Source: Nitrincola alkalilacustris (GTDB taxonomy: Bacteria > Pseudomonadota > Gammaproteobacteria > Pseudomonadales > Balneatricaceae). Taken from it: 64,000 nt of DNA. Positions 47,788 to 57,932 of this stretch are shown in pieces; the stretch's first letter is position 1; each line of letters starts with the position of its first letter. Location: positions 428,091-492,090 of the forward strand of contig NZ_WBOM01000004.1 in the NCBI RefSeq assembly GCF_008973755.1, written 5' to 3'. Position numbers and translations under genes: made by a program. Under the pieces are notes generated by a model, which saw only the letters and a program-made list of their open reading frames with translations, made no database searches and was not told the DNA's origin.

Positions 47788-50057
47788 AAACGGCTCCCAT
47801 TACGCTCACGACGTACATCTATCACGTTCGGCAGTTGATTGATCTTGTCCAACAGACGGCCCAGCATCTCAAGACGAGCGATTTCGACCGTCATCGACAG
47901 GCGGGCAATATTGCTCTGCTTATCTGTCAGGGTGTTGGCAGCCAGAATATTGAACTTCTCATTGGCCAGAATCATCATCACGTCACGCAACAGTCCCGAG
48001 CGATCATAGGCTTCGATAATGATATCCACTGGATAGGTGGTTTCACCCGCCTCATCCCAGTCCACCTCAACGATGCGGCGCGGCTCACTCTCTCTGAGTG
48101 TCAGCAGGTTACTGCAGGCCTCATGGTGTATCGACACGCCACGTCCCTGAGTGATGAAGCCGACTATCGGATCACCCGGTACCGGCTTACAGCAGGTGGC
48201 CATGACAGTGAGCAGATTGCCGACGCCCTGTATTCTGACGCCATCTTTCGACACTCGTCGCTCGGAGCTGCGCGCACTGGTCAGTGCCAGATCAAGTTGC
48301 TCATCATGATGAGTGATCTCAGGCTCGAACTGCTGTTGTGCTTCGTGAATGATCTGCGAAAGACGCAGGTCACCCGCACCGACTGCCGCATACATATCCT
48401 CTACGGAGCGATAATTGGTGGCAAGGGCAACCTTCTTGAAGTCGACCGCCTGCAGTTCCAGAGCCAGACGACGGAACTCCCGTTCCACCATATCCTGACC
48501 CGCTTCGACATTCTGATCCTTGGCCTGCAGTTTGAACCAGTGCGCAACCTTGGCTCTGGCTCGTGAGGTGGTGACAAAACCAAGATTTGTATTGAGCCAG
48601 TCACGCCTGGGTCGCTCTTCAGCCTGAGTCATGATCTCGACCTGGTCGCCGGTTTTCAACTGGTAATTGAGCTGCACGATACGACCATTGACCTTGGCAC
48701 CCCGGCAGCGATGACCAACCTCGGTATGAACACGATAGGCAAAATCAACCGGAGTTGCGCCAGCCGGCAGATCTATGACATGACCATCGGGCGTGAACAC
48801 ATACACACGGTCCTGTACCACATCACCACGCAGGATATCCTGGAGGCCTTCACTCTCACCGAGATCTTCATGCCATTCGAGCACCTGCCGCAGCCAGGCG
48901 ATCTTCTCCTCATAGCCATCCTTGCGGGCACGCAGGTCGGTACCCTTGTAAAGATGGTGAGCGCAGACACCCAGCTCTGCCTCTTCATGCATGCTGAAGG
49001 TACGGATCTGAATTTCCAGCACCTTTCCTTCGGGGCCAAACACAGCGGTATGCAGAGAACGATAGCCATTGGGCTTGGGCGATGCGATATAATCATCAAA
49101 CTCATTCGGGATGTTACGCCAGAGCCCATGCACGATACCCAGTACCGTGTAACAGTCACGGATTTCGGGCACGAGCACGCGCACTGCCCGCACACCATAA
49201 ACCTGATTGAACTCGATGTTCTTGCGTTGCATCTTCCGCCAGATGCTGTAGATATGCTTGGCTCGCCCTTCCACATCACCGGCAATGGAGGCATCCTCCA
49301 GGCGCTGTGTGAGCATACCTACCACTTCGTTGATGAAGCGCTGACGATCCAGTCGTTTTTCATCCAGCAGTTGGGCGATATGCTTGTAGGCATTGGGCTT
49401 GAGGTAGCGGAAGGACAGATCCTCCAGCTCCCATTTGATATGGCCTATTCCCAGGCGATGAGCCAGTGGAGCGTAGATATCGAAGACCTCGCGTGCCACC
49501 AGATAGCGTTTCTTGCGTGAGCCATCCTTGACGCTGCGGATAGCACAGGTGCGCTCAGCGATCTTGATCAGTGCAACACGCACATCATCGATCATCGCCA
49601 CCAGCATCTTGCGCAGGTTATCCACCTGACCGCCACTGTCGCCCAGCACGCCGCTTTCGCTACGTGGGTTCTTGCGTGTACCGATCGCGGCCATCTGCAA
49701 CACGCCGCTGATCAGGCCGGAGATCTCATCACCGAAGCGCTTGCGAATATCGGCCAGTTGCAGTTTATGCTCACGCACGGCGCGGTACAGAACCGCGGCA
49801 ACCAGGGTTTCCTGATCCTGCTGCAGTTCTGCCAGTATCTGCGCCATCTCAAGGCCGGTCAGAAAACTCCCGACCCCCTGCGCCCAGACATCATCCTCGG
49901 TAACAGTCGTGTCCTGAGCGTATCTGGCCAGTTCACACGCCGCCAGCAGTTGCTCGGGGTTCTCAATCTGTACATGCTGCCTGATCTGCTGCAGCCATTG
50001 ATCAAGATCGATGCTGCCATCTTCACGTACCGACTGCTCTTCACGTACTTTGACCAT
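47784..50057 (-). CDS. relA: GTP pyrophosphokinase RelA
   Basis: Ribosome-associated (p)ppGpp synthetase of 757 residues. The N-terminal hydrolase-like region has a degenerate HD motif (AVLYRAVRE), so it is RelA rather than SpoT. The synthetase domain has DDYIASPKPNGYRSLHTAVFGP near residue 318. The TGS domain (VFTPDGHVIDLPAGATPVDFAY) is near 425, followed by a zinc-finger-like segment with CCKPVPGDPI and a C-terminal ACT domain. cysM lies upstream with a 238-bp gap. In Pseudomonas rlmD usually lies between them, and it is absent here. Confidence 0.96.
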   Translation of the reverse strand: MVKVREEQSVREDGSIDLDQWLQQIRQHVQIENPEQLLAACELARYAQDTTVTEDDVWAQGVGSFLTGLEMAQILAELQQDQETLVAAVLYRAVREHKLQLADIRKRFGDEISGLISGVLQMAAIGTRKNPRSESGVLGDSGGQVDNLRKMLVAMIDDVRVALIKIAERTCAIRSVKDGSRKKRYLVAREVFDIYAPLAHRLGIGHIKWELEDLSFRYLKPNAYKHIAQLLDEKRLDRQRFINEVVGMLTQRLEDASIAGDVEGRAKHIYSIWRKMQRKNIEFNQVYGVRAVRVLVPEIRDCYTVLGIVHGLWRNIPNEFDDYIASPKPNGYRSLHTAVFGPEGKVLEIQIRTFSMHEEAELGVCAHHLYKGTDLRARKDGYEEKIAWLRQVLEWHEDLGESEGLQDILRGDVVQDRVYVFTPDGHVIDLPAGATPVDFAYRVHTEVGHRCRGAKVNGRIVQLNYQLKTGDQVEIMTQAEERPRRDWLNTNLGFVTTSRARAKVAHWFKLQAKDQNVEAGQDMVEREFRRLALELQAVDFKKVALATNYRSVEDMYAAVGAGDLRLSQIIHEAQQQFEPEITHHDEQLDLALTSARSSERRVSKDGVRIQGVGNLLTVMATCCKPVPGDPIVGFITQGRGVSIHHEACSNLLTLRESEPRRIVEVDWDEAGETTYPVDIIIEAYDRSGLLRDVMMILANEKFNILAANTLTDKQSNIARLSMTVEIARLEMLGRLLDKINQLPNVIDVRRERNGSRF

Positions 50058-50295
50058 GTTAAACGCGCAACTCCTGATAGCTCATCAGTCACTGAGTCGA
50101 AATTGTCAGCCATTTCCGGACTCTCGTCTATTCCCATAAAGTTCCAGCTTCAGGGAATATATCATCCGGACAGCCTGCGACCTTTTATCATCGCGGCAAT
50201 CAATATCTTAGCTGTTCTGACTCAGTGGAGCTAATGAGTACATTTTATTATGACCTTCCGTGGCAACTGATTGAGCCAACCTTGTGGCATATCGG

Positions 50296-51195
50296 TCAAG
50301 CCGGATTAAAAACACCTGTGGACAGGTAACGATCACCTCTATCACAGATAATGCAGACGATCGTGGCGTTTTCAACCTCCTGCGCCAGCCTCAGCGCACC
50401 GGCCACCGAGCCACCGGAGGAGACACCTGCAAAGATCCCTTCCATCTGTGCCAATTGACGCATTGTCTTCTCGGCCTCCTGCTGCGCTATATCCAGCACT
50501 TTGTCGACACGGAAACTTTGATAAATAGTAGGCAGATAGGCTTCTGGCCAGCGCCGGATGCCTGGAATCTGCGACCCTTCCGCTGGCTGCAGGCCCACGA
50601 TGCAGATATCAGGGTTTTGCTCCTTCAGATAACGAGACACACCCATGATAGTGCCGGTTGTACCCATGGAGCTGACAAAGTGAGTGATCTGACCGGATGT
50701 CTGCTGCCAGAGTTCTGGCCCCGTACCGCGATAATGCGCCTCTGGATTATCCGGGTTGGAGAACTGATCCAATACGCGCCCCTTGCCTGCTGCCTGCATC
50801 TCCAGCGCCAGATCACGTGCGCGCTCCATCCCTTCAGCCTGGCTGACTTCAATCAGCTCGGCACCATAGGCAGTCATCGCAGCTTTACGTTCGGCGCTCA
50901 TATTGGCTGGCATGATCAATTTCAGCCGGTAGCCCTTGATAGCAGCCGCCATCGCCAGCGCAATACCTGTGTTGCCAGATGTTGCTTCTATCAGCGTATC
51001 GCCCGGTTTGATGTCGCCGCGCTCTTCGGCCAGAGTAATCATGCTCAGCGCCGGACGATCCTTGACGGAACCTGCCGGATTATTACCCTCAAGCTTACAC
51101 AGCACCATATTATTGTTGGCTACCGGGATTCGCTGCAAACGAACCAGAGGAGTGTTACCAACGCAATCGGCTATCGTAGGGTATTGAATTTGCAT
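50296..51195 (-). CDS. cysM: Cysteine synthase B (CysM)
   Basis: PLP enzyme forming cysteine from O-acetylserine and sulfide (or S-sulfocysteine from thiosulfate). The lysine that holds PLP is in NNPAGSVKDRPAL near residue 45. The phosphate loop is EATSGNTGIALA near 72, and GTTGTIMGVSRYL follows near 175. VGLQPAEGSQIPGIRRW supports CysM over CysK. The ATG at 51195 has GGAAC upstream; a TTG four codons earlier is in frame. Length 299. Confidence 0.95.
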   Translation of the reverse strand: MQIQYPTIADCVGNTPLVRLQRIPVANNNMVLCKLEGNNPAGSVKDRPALSMITLAEERGDIKPGDTLIEATSGNTGIALAMAAAIKGYRLKLIMPANMSAERKAAMTAYGAELIEVSQAEGMERARDLALEMQAAGKGRVLDQFSNPDNPEAHYRGTGPELWQQTSGQITHFVSSMGTTGTIMGVSRYLKEQNPDICIVGLQPAEGSQIPGIRRWPEAYLPTIYQSFRVDKVLDIAQQEAEKTMRQLAQMEGIFAGVSSGGSVAGALRLAQEVENATIVCIICDRGDRYLSTGVFNPA

Positions 51196-51306
51196 AATAA
51201 GTTCCAAAAACCTGTGTAAGGATACCGGGGAAATCAGCCACCGAGCCTAATCCCTAGCAAATTAGTCAGGAATAATACCAGTGGGACCCCAACGGCTCAA
51301 GACGGT

Positions 51307-51681
51307 TCAACCTTCAGCAATCACGGTTGCAGCCACCAGATCGCGTTCATCACTGTAGGACAGGTGCCAGTGGCATATCCCCTTCTGTTGCGCTACCTCT
51401 GCTGCATGTCCGGTCACGGTCAGCAGGGGCTTCCCCAGCTCGTCATGGCTGATATACAACTGTTGCCAGCCGACGCCATGACCGATACCTGTTCCCAGCG
51501 CCTTGACAGCTGCTTCTTTCGCGGCAAATCTTTTAGCCAGAAAACGCGGCTGATCCATCTGCTGCACAAAGAGATCATACTCCGTCTGCGTCAGAATGCG
51601 CTGAGCCAGCCGCGGCGTGCGAGTCAGCGCCTGCTCGATGCGAGCGATCTGGATAATGTCGAGACCGAGGCCGAGAATCAT
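51307..51681 (-). CDS. acpS: Holo-[acyl-carrier-protein] synthase
   Basis: Transfers phosphopantetheine from CoA to acyl carrier protein. The signatures [16 protein letters not shown] at the start (metal-binding Asp) and [15 protein letters not shown] near residue 55 are intact. Length is 124. Its start overlaps the pdxJ stop by 4 nt. It is the last gene of the leftward run rnc-era-recO-pdxJ-acpS. Confidence 0.96.
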   Translation of the reverse strand: MILGLGLDIIQIARIEQALTRTPRLAQRILTQTEYDLFVQQMDQPRFLAKRFAAKEAAVKALGTGIGHGVGWQQLYISHDELGKPLLTVTGHAAEVAQQKGICHWHLSYSDERDLVAATVIAEG

Positions 51682-52451
51682 CCGCGCAACTGATCCCGCT
51701 GTGCTTGCACCCGCTGCTGTGTTGCCTGCATCAGTTGCTGCATCTCTTCGACGGCCTGACGCAAGCCGGTGAACAGCGCCCGGGCGATAATCGCATGGCC
51801 GATGTTCAGCTCATTGATTTCGGGGATCTCGGCAATCGCTTCGACATTGTGGTAGTGCAGACCATGGCCGGCATTCACTATCAGCCCCTGCTTCCAGGCA
51901 TAGGCAGCAGCCGTCTTGATCCGCGCCAACTCAGCCTGCGCCTCTGCCAGTGTATGGGCATCTGCGAAAGCTCCGGTGTGCAGCTCAATAGCAGGTGCCC
52001 CGCAGCGCACAGCAGCATCTATCTGGAAGGGTTCCGGGTCGATAAACAGAGACACTTCACTCCCGGCGGCACCGAGGGTTTCGCAGACCTGAAGGATCTG
52101 CGCTTCATGACCTGCCACATCAAGACCACCTTCGGTCGTCAGCTCCTCGCGCTTTTCAGGCACCAGGCAGACATGCGCCGGCTCAATTTCCAGTGCAAAT
52201 GCCAGCATCTCATCGGTAATCGCGATCTCTAGATTCATCCGCGTCTGCAGCACCTGAGCAAGGATGCGAATATCCCGCTCCTGTATGTGGCGACGATCTT
52301 CACGCAGATGCACGGTAATGCCATCAGCGCCTGCTTCTTCTGCCATCAGCGCGGCCTGAACCGGGTCCGGGTAGCGCGTTCCACGCGCCTGACGCAGTGT
52401 GGCGATGTGGTCTATGTTCACACCCAGTAACAGACGATTTGGATCGATCAC
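51678..52451 (-). CDS. pdxJ: Pyridoxine 5'-phosphate synthase PdxJ
   Basis: Condenses 1-deoxyxylulose 5-phosphate and aminoacetone phosphate to pyridoxine 5'-phosphate. The start [19 protein letters not shown] and [13 protein letters not shown] near residue 45 are diagnostic. ELHTGAFAD and [15 protein letters not shown] complete the phosphate site. Length is 257. It overlaps both recO and acpS by 4 nt. Confidence 0.97.
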   Translation of the reverse strand: MIDPNRLLLGVNIDHIATLRQARGTRYPDPVQAALMAEEAGADGITVHLREDRRHIQERDIRILAQVLQTRMNLEIAITDEMLAFALEIEPAHVCLVPEKREELTTEGGLDVAGHEAQILQVCETLGAAGSEVSLFIDPEPFQIDAAVRCGAPAIELHTGAFADAHTLAEAQAELARIKTAAAYAWKQGLIVNAGHGLHYHNVEAIAEIPEINELNIGHAIIARALFTGLRQAVEEMQQLMQATQQRVQAQRDQLRG

Positions 52452-53143
52452 GTTGTTCTCCTCGAGGATTGGAATAGCGCACGGCTCTGCAGTGGGCGAT
52501 CACCCAGCAGTACTGTCAGCGCTTCACGCATCAGATGCTTGGCACAGCGCCGAACATCTGCCTGCTCATATTCATCACGGGCTATTGCCTGCAGGCAATG
52601 CCCCGGATAGATCTGGCGCTCACCTGATGTTGATTCTATCAGACCCTGATCAGGATCAAAGCGGTAGTAGGCGTCTGCCACAACTCTGCCCAACGCCAGT
52701 TCATAACCCAGCTCTTCTAGTAATTGCCGCTCAAACAGTCGTAGTGCTGACTCAATATCATCACCGGATGCCAACTGGTTCAGCACATAGGTATAAAAGA
52801 GATAGAGCCGGGGGTGAGGGTCTTCCGGCTGCAGCAGTCGCTGCAGCAGCTCATTGACATAGAGCCCGCATAACAGGGCATTTCCCTGCAGGGGTGGCGC
52901 GGCCATGGCCAGTTCTGACTGACTCAGTGATTTGAGTTCATGCCGCCCTGACCAGCTGATCTGCATCGGCTGAAAGGGCTGGAGAAGGAAGCGGCGACGA
53001 GAGCCGGCACGACGAACGCCCTTGGCAACTGCCGTGATACGGCCATACTCCAATGTGAAGAAGTCCACCAGCACACTGGTTTCCCGATAGGGTCTTCCAT
53101 GCAGCACGAAAGCCGCCGTCAGCTCAACGCGCTGGCGCATCAC
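52448..53143 (-). CDS. recO: DNA repair protein RecO
   Basis: RecFOR-pathway mediator that loads RecA and anneals strands. The OB-fold N-terminus has [25 protein letters not shown] in two parts, followed by [18 protein letters not shown] near residue 85. The zinc-finger cysteines of some RecO proteins are absent, as in E. coli. Length is 231, with 4-nt overlaps with era and pdxJ. Confidence 0.95.
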   Translation of the reverse strand: MMRQRVELTAAFVLHGRPYRETSVLVDFFTLEYGRITAVAKGVRRAGSRRRFLLQPFQPMQISWSGRHELKSLSQSELAMAAPPLQGNALLCGLYVNELLQRLLQPEDPHPRLYLFYTYVLNQLASGDDIESALRLFERQLLEELGYELALGRVVADAYYRFDPDQGLIESTSGERQIYPGHCLQAIARDEYEQADVRRCAKHLMREALTVLLGDRPLQSRALFQSSRRTT

Positions 53144-54072
53144 TCATGCCTGTAGCCCAGGCTGCGCAGTGCTCGCTCATCATCCGACCAGCCACGACGC
53201 ACCTTGACCCAGAGATTCAGCATCACCTTGGACTCGAACATTCGCTCTATATCCAGTCTCGCATCCCGCCCGATGGTTTTCAGACCAGCGCCCTTGTCGC
53301 CGATAACAATACGCTTCTGGCCTTCACGCTCAACCAGAATCAATGCACTGATGGTCAGCAACTGGCTGGTTTGCGAGAACTCTTCGATCTCGACCGTGAG
53401 GCCATAAGGCACCTCTTCACCGAGATTACGCATCAGCTTTTCCCGCACGATCTCTGCCACAACAAAGCGGGAACTACGATCCGTGATCTGGTCCTCATCG
53501 AACATATGAGGCCCTTCGGGCAGATACTTGTGCACCAGTGCTTCGAGCTCAGGCACGTTGTGTCCCCGTTTGGCAGAAAGCGGCAACAACGCAGTAAACT
53601 CCCGCTTGGCCGACCACTCTTCCAGCTTCGGCAGCAGATCCGCCTTATCCTTGAGCTGGTCAACCTTGTTCACGGCCAGTATCACCGGGCACTGAATATG
53701 TTCCAGCTTGCTGAGCACGATATCATCTTCGACCGTCCACTTGGTGCGATCGACAAGGAAGATCACCAGATCCACATGACGCAGCGCCTGAGAAGCCTCT
53801 TTGTTCATGAAGCGATTCAGCGCCTTGCCCTGTGCATCATCATGCATGCCCGGTGTATCGACATAGATCACCTGATCGGCACCTTCAGTCTTGATACCCA
53901 GTATCTGCTGCCGAGTGGTCTGCGGCTTGTCTGACGTGATACTGAGTTTCTGGCCCAGAATATGATTCAGCAAGGTTGATTTACCGACGTTCGGACGACC
54001 GACAATCGCCACGTAGCCGCAGCGACTCGTTACGGGTTGATCTGATTCCTGCTCACTGTGTTTATCTGTCAT
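53140..54072 (-). CDS. era: GTPase Era
   Basis: Ribosome-assembly GTPase that binds the 3' end of 16S rRNA. G1 is [12 protein letters not shown] near residue 26, G3 DTPGMH near 72, G4 NKVD near 135. The C-terminal KH domain holds [18 protein letters not shown] near 248. Length is 310. It overlaps rnc and recO by 4 nt each. The rnc-era-recO coupling is typical. Confidence 0.97.
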   Translation of the reverse strand: MTDKHSEQESDQPVTSRCGYVAIVGRPNVGKSTLLNHILGQKLSITSDKPQTTRQQILGIKTEGADQVIYVDTPGMHDDAQGKALNRFMNKEASQALRHVDLVIFLVDRTKWTVEDDIVLSKLEHIQCPVILAVNKVDQLKDKADLLPKLEEWSAKREFTALLPLSAKRGHNVPELEALVHKYLPEGPHMFDEDQITDRSSRFVVAEIVREKLMRNLGEEVPYGLTVEIEEFSQTSQLLTISALILVEREGQKRIVIGDKGAGLKTIGRDARLDIERMFESKVMLNLWVKVRRGWSDDERALRSLGYRHE

Positions 54073-54755
54073 GCGGATGCCTCCTGTTTGATGGCCACCA
54101 GCATGGCACGAGCGGCTTCCTGCTCAGCCTGACGTCGGCTGCTGCCGACACCCTCTGTCGGGGAAGGCTGCAAGGATATGTGACAGCGGATGTGGAACGT
54201 CTGCGAATGGGCCTCACCCTCTACGCTGACCAGCTCATATTCGGGAAGGTCCAGCCGCCGGGATTGCAGAAACTCCTGCAGACGGGTTTTGGAATCCTTG
54301 ACCGAGCCCTCCAGATCAAGGCTGTTGAGGCGCGCTTCGAACCAGCGCAGAATAAAGCCACGCGCTGTATCAAGCCCTGCATCGAGATAAATGGCACCGA
54401 TGACAGCCTCTACCGAGTCCGCCAGAATCGAATCTCGACGGAAGCCCCCGCTTTTCATTTCACCCGAACCCAGGCGCAGATAATCACCGAAGTTCAGTTC
54501 ACGAGCGACCTCGGCCAGCGTTTCACCTTTCACCATCATGGCACGCAGGCGACTCAGTTGCCCTTCGCGAGCACCCGGAAAGCGCTGATAAAGATCATCT
54601 GCTATGACAAAATTGAGAATCGAGTCACCGAGAAATTCCAATCGCTCATTATTGCGATTACCACAGCTGCGATGTGTCAACGCAAGCTCAAACAGGGACT
54701 CATTGGAAAATGTGTGGCCCAGTCTACGGGCCAGTTCAGATACTGGTTTTATCAA
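54069..54755 (-). CDS. rnc: Ribonuclease III
   Basis: Double-strand-specific endoribonuclease for rRNA and mRNA processing. The catalytic signature [21 protein letters not shown] is near residues 36-56, with the second acidic residues in [15 protein letters not shown] near 115. A double-stranded-RNA-binding domain occupies the last 70 residues ([11 protein letters not shown]). Length is 228. Four-nt overlaps join it to the DUF4845 gene and era. Confidence 0.97.
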   Translation of the reverse strand: MIKPVSELARRLGHTFSNESLFELALTHRSCGNRNNERLEFLGDSILNFVIADDLYQRFPGAREGQLSRLRAMMVKGETLAEVARELNFGDYLRLGSGEMKSGGFRRDSILADSVEAVIGAIYLDAGLDTARGFILRWFEARLNSLDLEGSVKDSKTRLQEFLQSRRLDLPEYELVSVEGEAHSQTFHIRCHISLQPSPTEGVGSSRRQAEQEAARAMLVAIKQEASA

Positions 54756-55135
54756 GGCTTTCTAACTTCGTAAATCTCTTCAAATTTAACCACGGCATCG
54801 ACGTTGTAAAACATCGGTACTCTGATCTCGTAATCCAGCTCAAACTTGACCATACCCGACTGCTCGGTAATTTTCAGAGCATCCTGGCTCGGCAGTGATA
54901 CCTGGTTGATCAGGAACTTGCGGTTGATGTTCTGACGTATCTGAGCAGGCGGTCTGGCCAGCTCTTCATTATCTTCAGAGGTAGCCTTGACCACCGAGTT
55001 GATGGTGGCGTGATCCCAGTAGGCAGGATAGAGTTTGAAGCCAACGGTCAGGAATATACCGGCGACGATCAGAACTGACAGCACACCGAAAAAAGTGGCA
55101 CCGCGCTGCGATCCATAGTGACCTGTTTTCATCAC
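54752..55135 (-). CDS. DUF4845 membrane protein
   Basis: A 127-residue protein with an N-terminal membrane helix ([21 protein letters not shown]) and a short extracytoplasmic domain. This family is regularly found between lepB and rnc in Pseudomonas-type genomes. The N-terminus resembles a pilin-like anchor, but no processing site is clear. Function is unknown. It overlaps rnc by 4 nt. Confidence 0.87.
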   Translation of the reverse strand: MMKTGHYGSQRGATFFGVLSVLIVAGIFLTVGFKLYPAYWDHATINSVVKATSEDNEELARPPAQIRQNINRKFLINQVSLPSQDALKITEQSGMVKFELDYEIRVPMFYNVDAVVKFEEIYEVRKP

Positions 55136-55141
55136 ACACTC

Positions 55142-55951
55142 CTATTGAATTCGACGAACAATGCTGAAGTCAGGCAAGCTGAAGAAGTTATCCCAGTGCA
55201 TCCAGACCGCAACCGCTTTTCCAACCAAGAGATCTTCCGAGACAAACCCCCAGTAACGACTGTCATTACTGTTATCTCTGTTATCACCGACAAAGAAGTA
55301 GTGCCCTTCAGGGACAACCCACTGTCCGCTCATCGATGGCCGACCGAGGTCTTGATAGACCTGATGAGCAATATCACCCAGTGACTCCCGCAACAGCAGC
55401 ACCTCCGGATTACCGGGTGGCAGCCTTGCAATCAATTCGAGGTTTACCTCCTCACCATTGATATACATCACTTTATCATGATAGGTGACAGTATCACCCG
55501 GCAAACCCACCACCCTCTTAATATAGTTAACAGACGGCTGTTTAGGGTAGCGAAAAACCGCCACATCACCCCTTTCCGGATCATTTACCTCGACAAAACG
55601 TTTATTCAGGACCGGTAGACGCAAGCCATAATGGTATTTATTAACCAGTATGAAGTCGCCGACCTCCAATGTCGGCAACATGGAGCCGGATGGGATCTGA
55701 AAAGGCTCATATAGGAATGAACGCAATACCAGCACAACCGCAAGCACAGGAAACAGTGATTTCGCCGTATCGGCCCAACCCGGCTGACACAGAACTGCTT
55801 CCACCGCTTCGCCAGGCAGCTCACCATGCTCACGTTTCATTTCTTCGAGCCTGCGGCGTCTTCCGGGCGCCAACATCAGCGCATCGATCAGCCAGAGCAA
55901 GCCGGAAACAAACGTAGCCAGTACCAGAACCAGTGCGAAGTCAAAGTCCAT
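55142..55951 (-). CDS. lepB: Signal peptidase I
   Basis: Inner-membrane serine/lysine peptidase that removes signal peptides. Membrane segments lie at the N-terminus and near residue 65. The catalytic serine is in PSGSMLPTLEVGDFILVNK near 91 and the lysine in NYIKRVVGLPGDTV near 145. GDNRDNSNDSRYWG near 218 is the third signature. Length is 269. It lies 7 nt after lepA in the usual lepA-lepB pair. Confidence 0.97.
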   Translation of the reverse strand: MDFDFALVLVLATFVSGLLWLIDALMLAPGRRRRLEEMKREHGELPGEAVEAVLCQPGWADTAKSLFPVLAVVLVLRSFLYEPFQIPSGSMLPTLEVGDFILVNKYHYGLRLPVLNKRFVEVNDPERGDVAVFRYPKQPSVNYIKRVVGLPGDTVTYHDKVMYINGEEVNLELIARLPPGNPEVLLLRESLGDIAHQVYQDLGRPSMSGQWVVPEGHYFFVGDNRDNSNDSRYWGFVSEDLLVGKAVAVWMHWDNFFSLPDFSIVRRIQ

Positions 55952-55958
55952 TAAAGCC

Positions 55959-57758
55959 TCAGTTATCTACTTTCAGTACAGCCAGGAAGGCATCCTGCGG
56001 GATCTCGACACGCCCGACCTGCTTCATTCGTTTTTTACCCTCCTTTTGTTTGGAGAGCAGCTTTTTCTTACGACTTACGTCGCCACCATAGCATTTTGCC
56101 AATACGTTCTTACGCAGTGCCTTAACAGTGGTTCGCGAAATGATCTTACCACCGATAGCGGCCTGAATCGCAACATCAAACATCTGACGCGGAATCAGCT
56201 CTTTCATTTTTTCACATAACAGCCGCCCGCGATAGGCCGCATTATCCTTATGCAGAATGACCGCCAGGGCGTCAACCTTCTCACCATTGATCAAGATATC
56301 CAGACGTACCAGTTTTGCTGCATCGAAGCGCTGGAAATGGTATTCCAGTGATGCATAACCACGACTGGCTGATTTCAGACGATCAAAGAAATCCAGTACC
56401 ACTTCAGCCATCGGCATTTCGTAGGTCACCTGTACCTGACGGCCGACAAACTGCATGTTCTTCTGAACGCCTCGCTTATCCACACACAAACCGATCACCT
56501 GCCCCAGATAATCCTGCGGCACCAGAATATTGGCCAGCACTATCGGTTCACGCATCTCTTTGACGCTGCCCGGATCCGGTAGTTTGGATGGGCTGTCGAT
56601 CTGAATCACTTCACCGTTGTTCAGCTCAAGTTCGTAAACAACCGTTGGTGCAGTGGTAACCAGATCGAGATCATATTCACGCTCAAGCCGCTCCTGAATA
56701 ATCTCCATGTGCAGCATACCAAGGAAGCCGCAACGAAAACCGAATCCGAGCGCATCGGATGTTTCAGGCTCAAAAAACAGGGAAGCATCATTAAGCGTCA
56801 GCTTATCCAGCGCTTCGCGGAAATCAGCATAGTCATCAGCGCTGGTGGGGAAAAGTCCGGCATAAACCTGCGGCTGCACCTTTTTAAAACCCGGCAGACT
56901 ATCTACATCTGGCGTTTTGGACAGGGTCAGCGTATCACCGACAGGCGCGCCATGAATATCCTTGATACCGGCGACAACGAAACCTACCTCACCGGCACTC
57001 AATGATGGTGTCGGCAGGCGTTTCGGCGTAAACACACCGACTTCATCCACCATGAAGGTCTGTCCGGTGGATTTCACCAGAATCTTGTCCTTCTTGCGCA
57101 GAGTGCCTTCCTTGACGCGTACCAGCGACACGACCCCTAGATAGTTATCAAACCAGGAGTCGATGATCAATGCCTGCAGCGGCTTGTCGATATCGCCGAC
57201 TGGTGGCGGTATGACGCGGATAAGTTCATTGAGAACGTCTTCTACACCCAACCCGGTCTTGGCAGAACAGGTGATCGCATCTGTCGCATCGATACCGATC
57301 ACTTCTTCGATCTCAGCGCGAACACGATCCGGCTCTGCCTGGGGCAGATCGATCTTGTTCAAGATTGGCAGTACCTCAAGCCCCTGCTCAATCGCCGTGT
57401 AGCAGTTGGCAACCGACTGAGCTTCAACCCCCTGTGCCGCATCGACAACCAGCAGCGCCCCCTCGCAAGCAGCCAGTGAGCGGGAGACTTCATAGGAAAA
57501 GTCCACATGCCCCGGTGTGTCGATAAAATTCAACTGATAGGTTTTACCGTCACGCGCTTTATAATGCAGTGTAACGCTCTGGGCTTTGATCGTGATTCCA
57601 CGTTCACGCTCAATATCCATCGAGTCCAGCACCTGCTCAGACATTTCGCGACTGGACAAGCCATCGCACTGCTGAATGAAACGGTCAGCCAGTGTCGATT
57701 TACCATGGTCGATATGTGCGATGATTGAAAAATTACGAATATGATCCAGATTACTCAC
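55959..57758 (-). CDS. lepA: Elongation factor 4 (LepA)
   Basis: Translational GTPase. G1 is [13 protein letters not shown] near residue 15, the switch II region is [11 protein letters not shown] near 82, and G4 is NKIDLP near 136. The LepA-specific C-terminal domain includes [17 protein letters not shown] and [21 protein letters not shown]. Length is 599. It heads the lepA-lepB-DUF4845-rnc-era-recO-pdxJ-acpS run. Confidence 0.98.
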   Translation of the reverse strand: MSNLDHIRNFSIIAHIDHGKSTLADRFIQQCDGLSSREMSEQVLDSMDIERERGITIKAQSVTLHYKARDGKTYQLNFIDTPGHVDFSYEVSRSLAACEGALLVVDAAQGVEAQSVANCYTAIEQGLEVLPILNKIDLPQAEPDRVRAEIEEVIGIDATDAITCSAKTGLGVEDVLNELIRVIPPPVGDIDKPLQALIIDSWFDNYLGVVSLVRVKEGTLRKKDKILVKSTGQTFMVDEVGVFTPKRLPTPSLSAGEVGFVVAGIKDIHGAPVGDTLTLSKTPDVDSLPGFKKVQPQVYAGLFPTSADDYADFREALDKLTLNDASLFFEPETSDALGFGFRCGFLGMLHMEIIQERLEREYDLDLVTTAPTVVYELELNNGEVIQIDSPSKLPDPGSVKEMREPIVLANILVPQDYLGQVIGLCVDKRGVQKNMQFVGRQVQVTYEMPMAEVVLDFFDRLKSASRGYASLEYHFQRFDAAKLVRLDILINGEKVDALAVILHKDNAAYRGRLLCEKMKELIPRQMFDVAIQAAIGGKIISRTTVKALRKNVLAKCYGGDVSRKKKLLSKQKEGKKRMKQVGRVEIPQDAFLAVLKVDN

Positions 57759-57881
57759 AGTCTAGTCTCAGTCAGTGTCCACAGAGCAAGATGCCCACAA
57801 CAAGCGCGATAGTCTACCTTATTCGCCCAGTTTCAGCTATCTACTGAGCCTTGTGACGCGCAATTTTCGACGCAATAACGC

Positions 57882-57907
57882 AGAAGGGGGCCCCTCGGCC
57901 CCCTTCT
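57882..57907 (-). terminator. Hairpin after mucD
   Basis: AGAAGGGGGCC at 57882-57892 pairs perfectly with GGCCCCCTTCT at 57897-57907 (11 bp, CCTC loop). It lies 26 nt beyond the mucD stop and separates the sigma-E operon from lepA. Confidence 0.78.
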
Positions 57908-57932
57908 GGTTCTGTCGCAAATGCCCAAGTGA

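Noticed and set aside
50234..50329. A 31-codon reading frame with GGAG upstream of its ATG, antisense to the cysM 3' end
   Set aside because: Too short and without a recognisable product; it could be real but the evidence is only the ribosome-site-like sequence.
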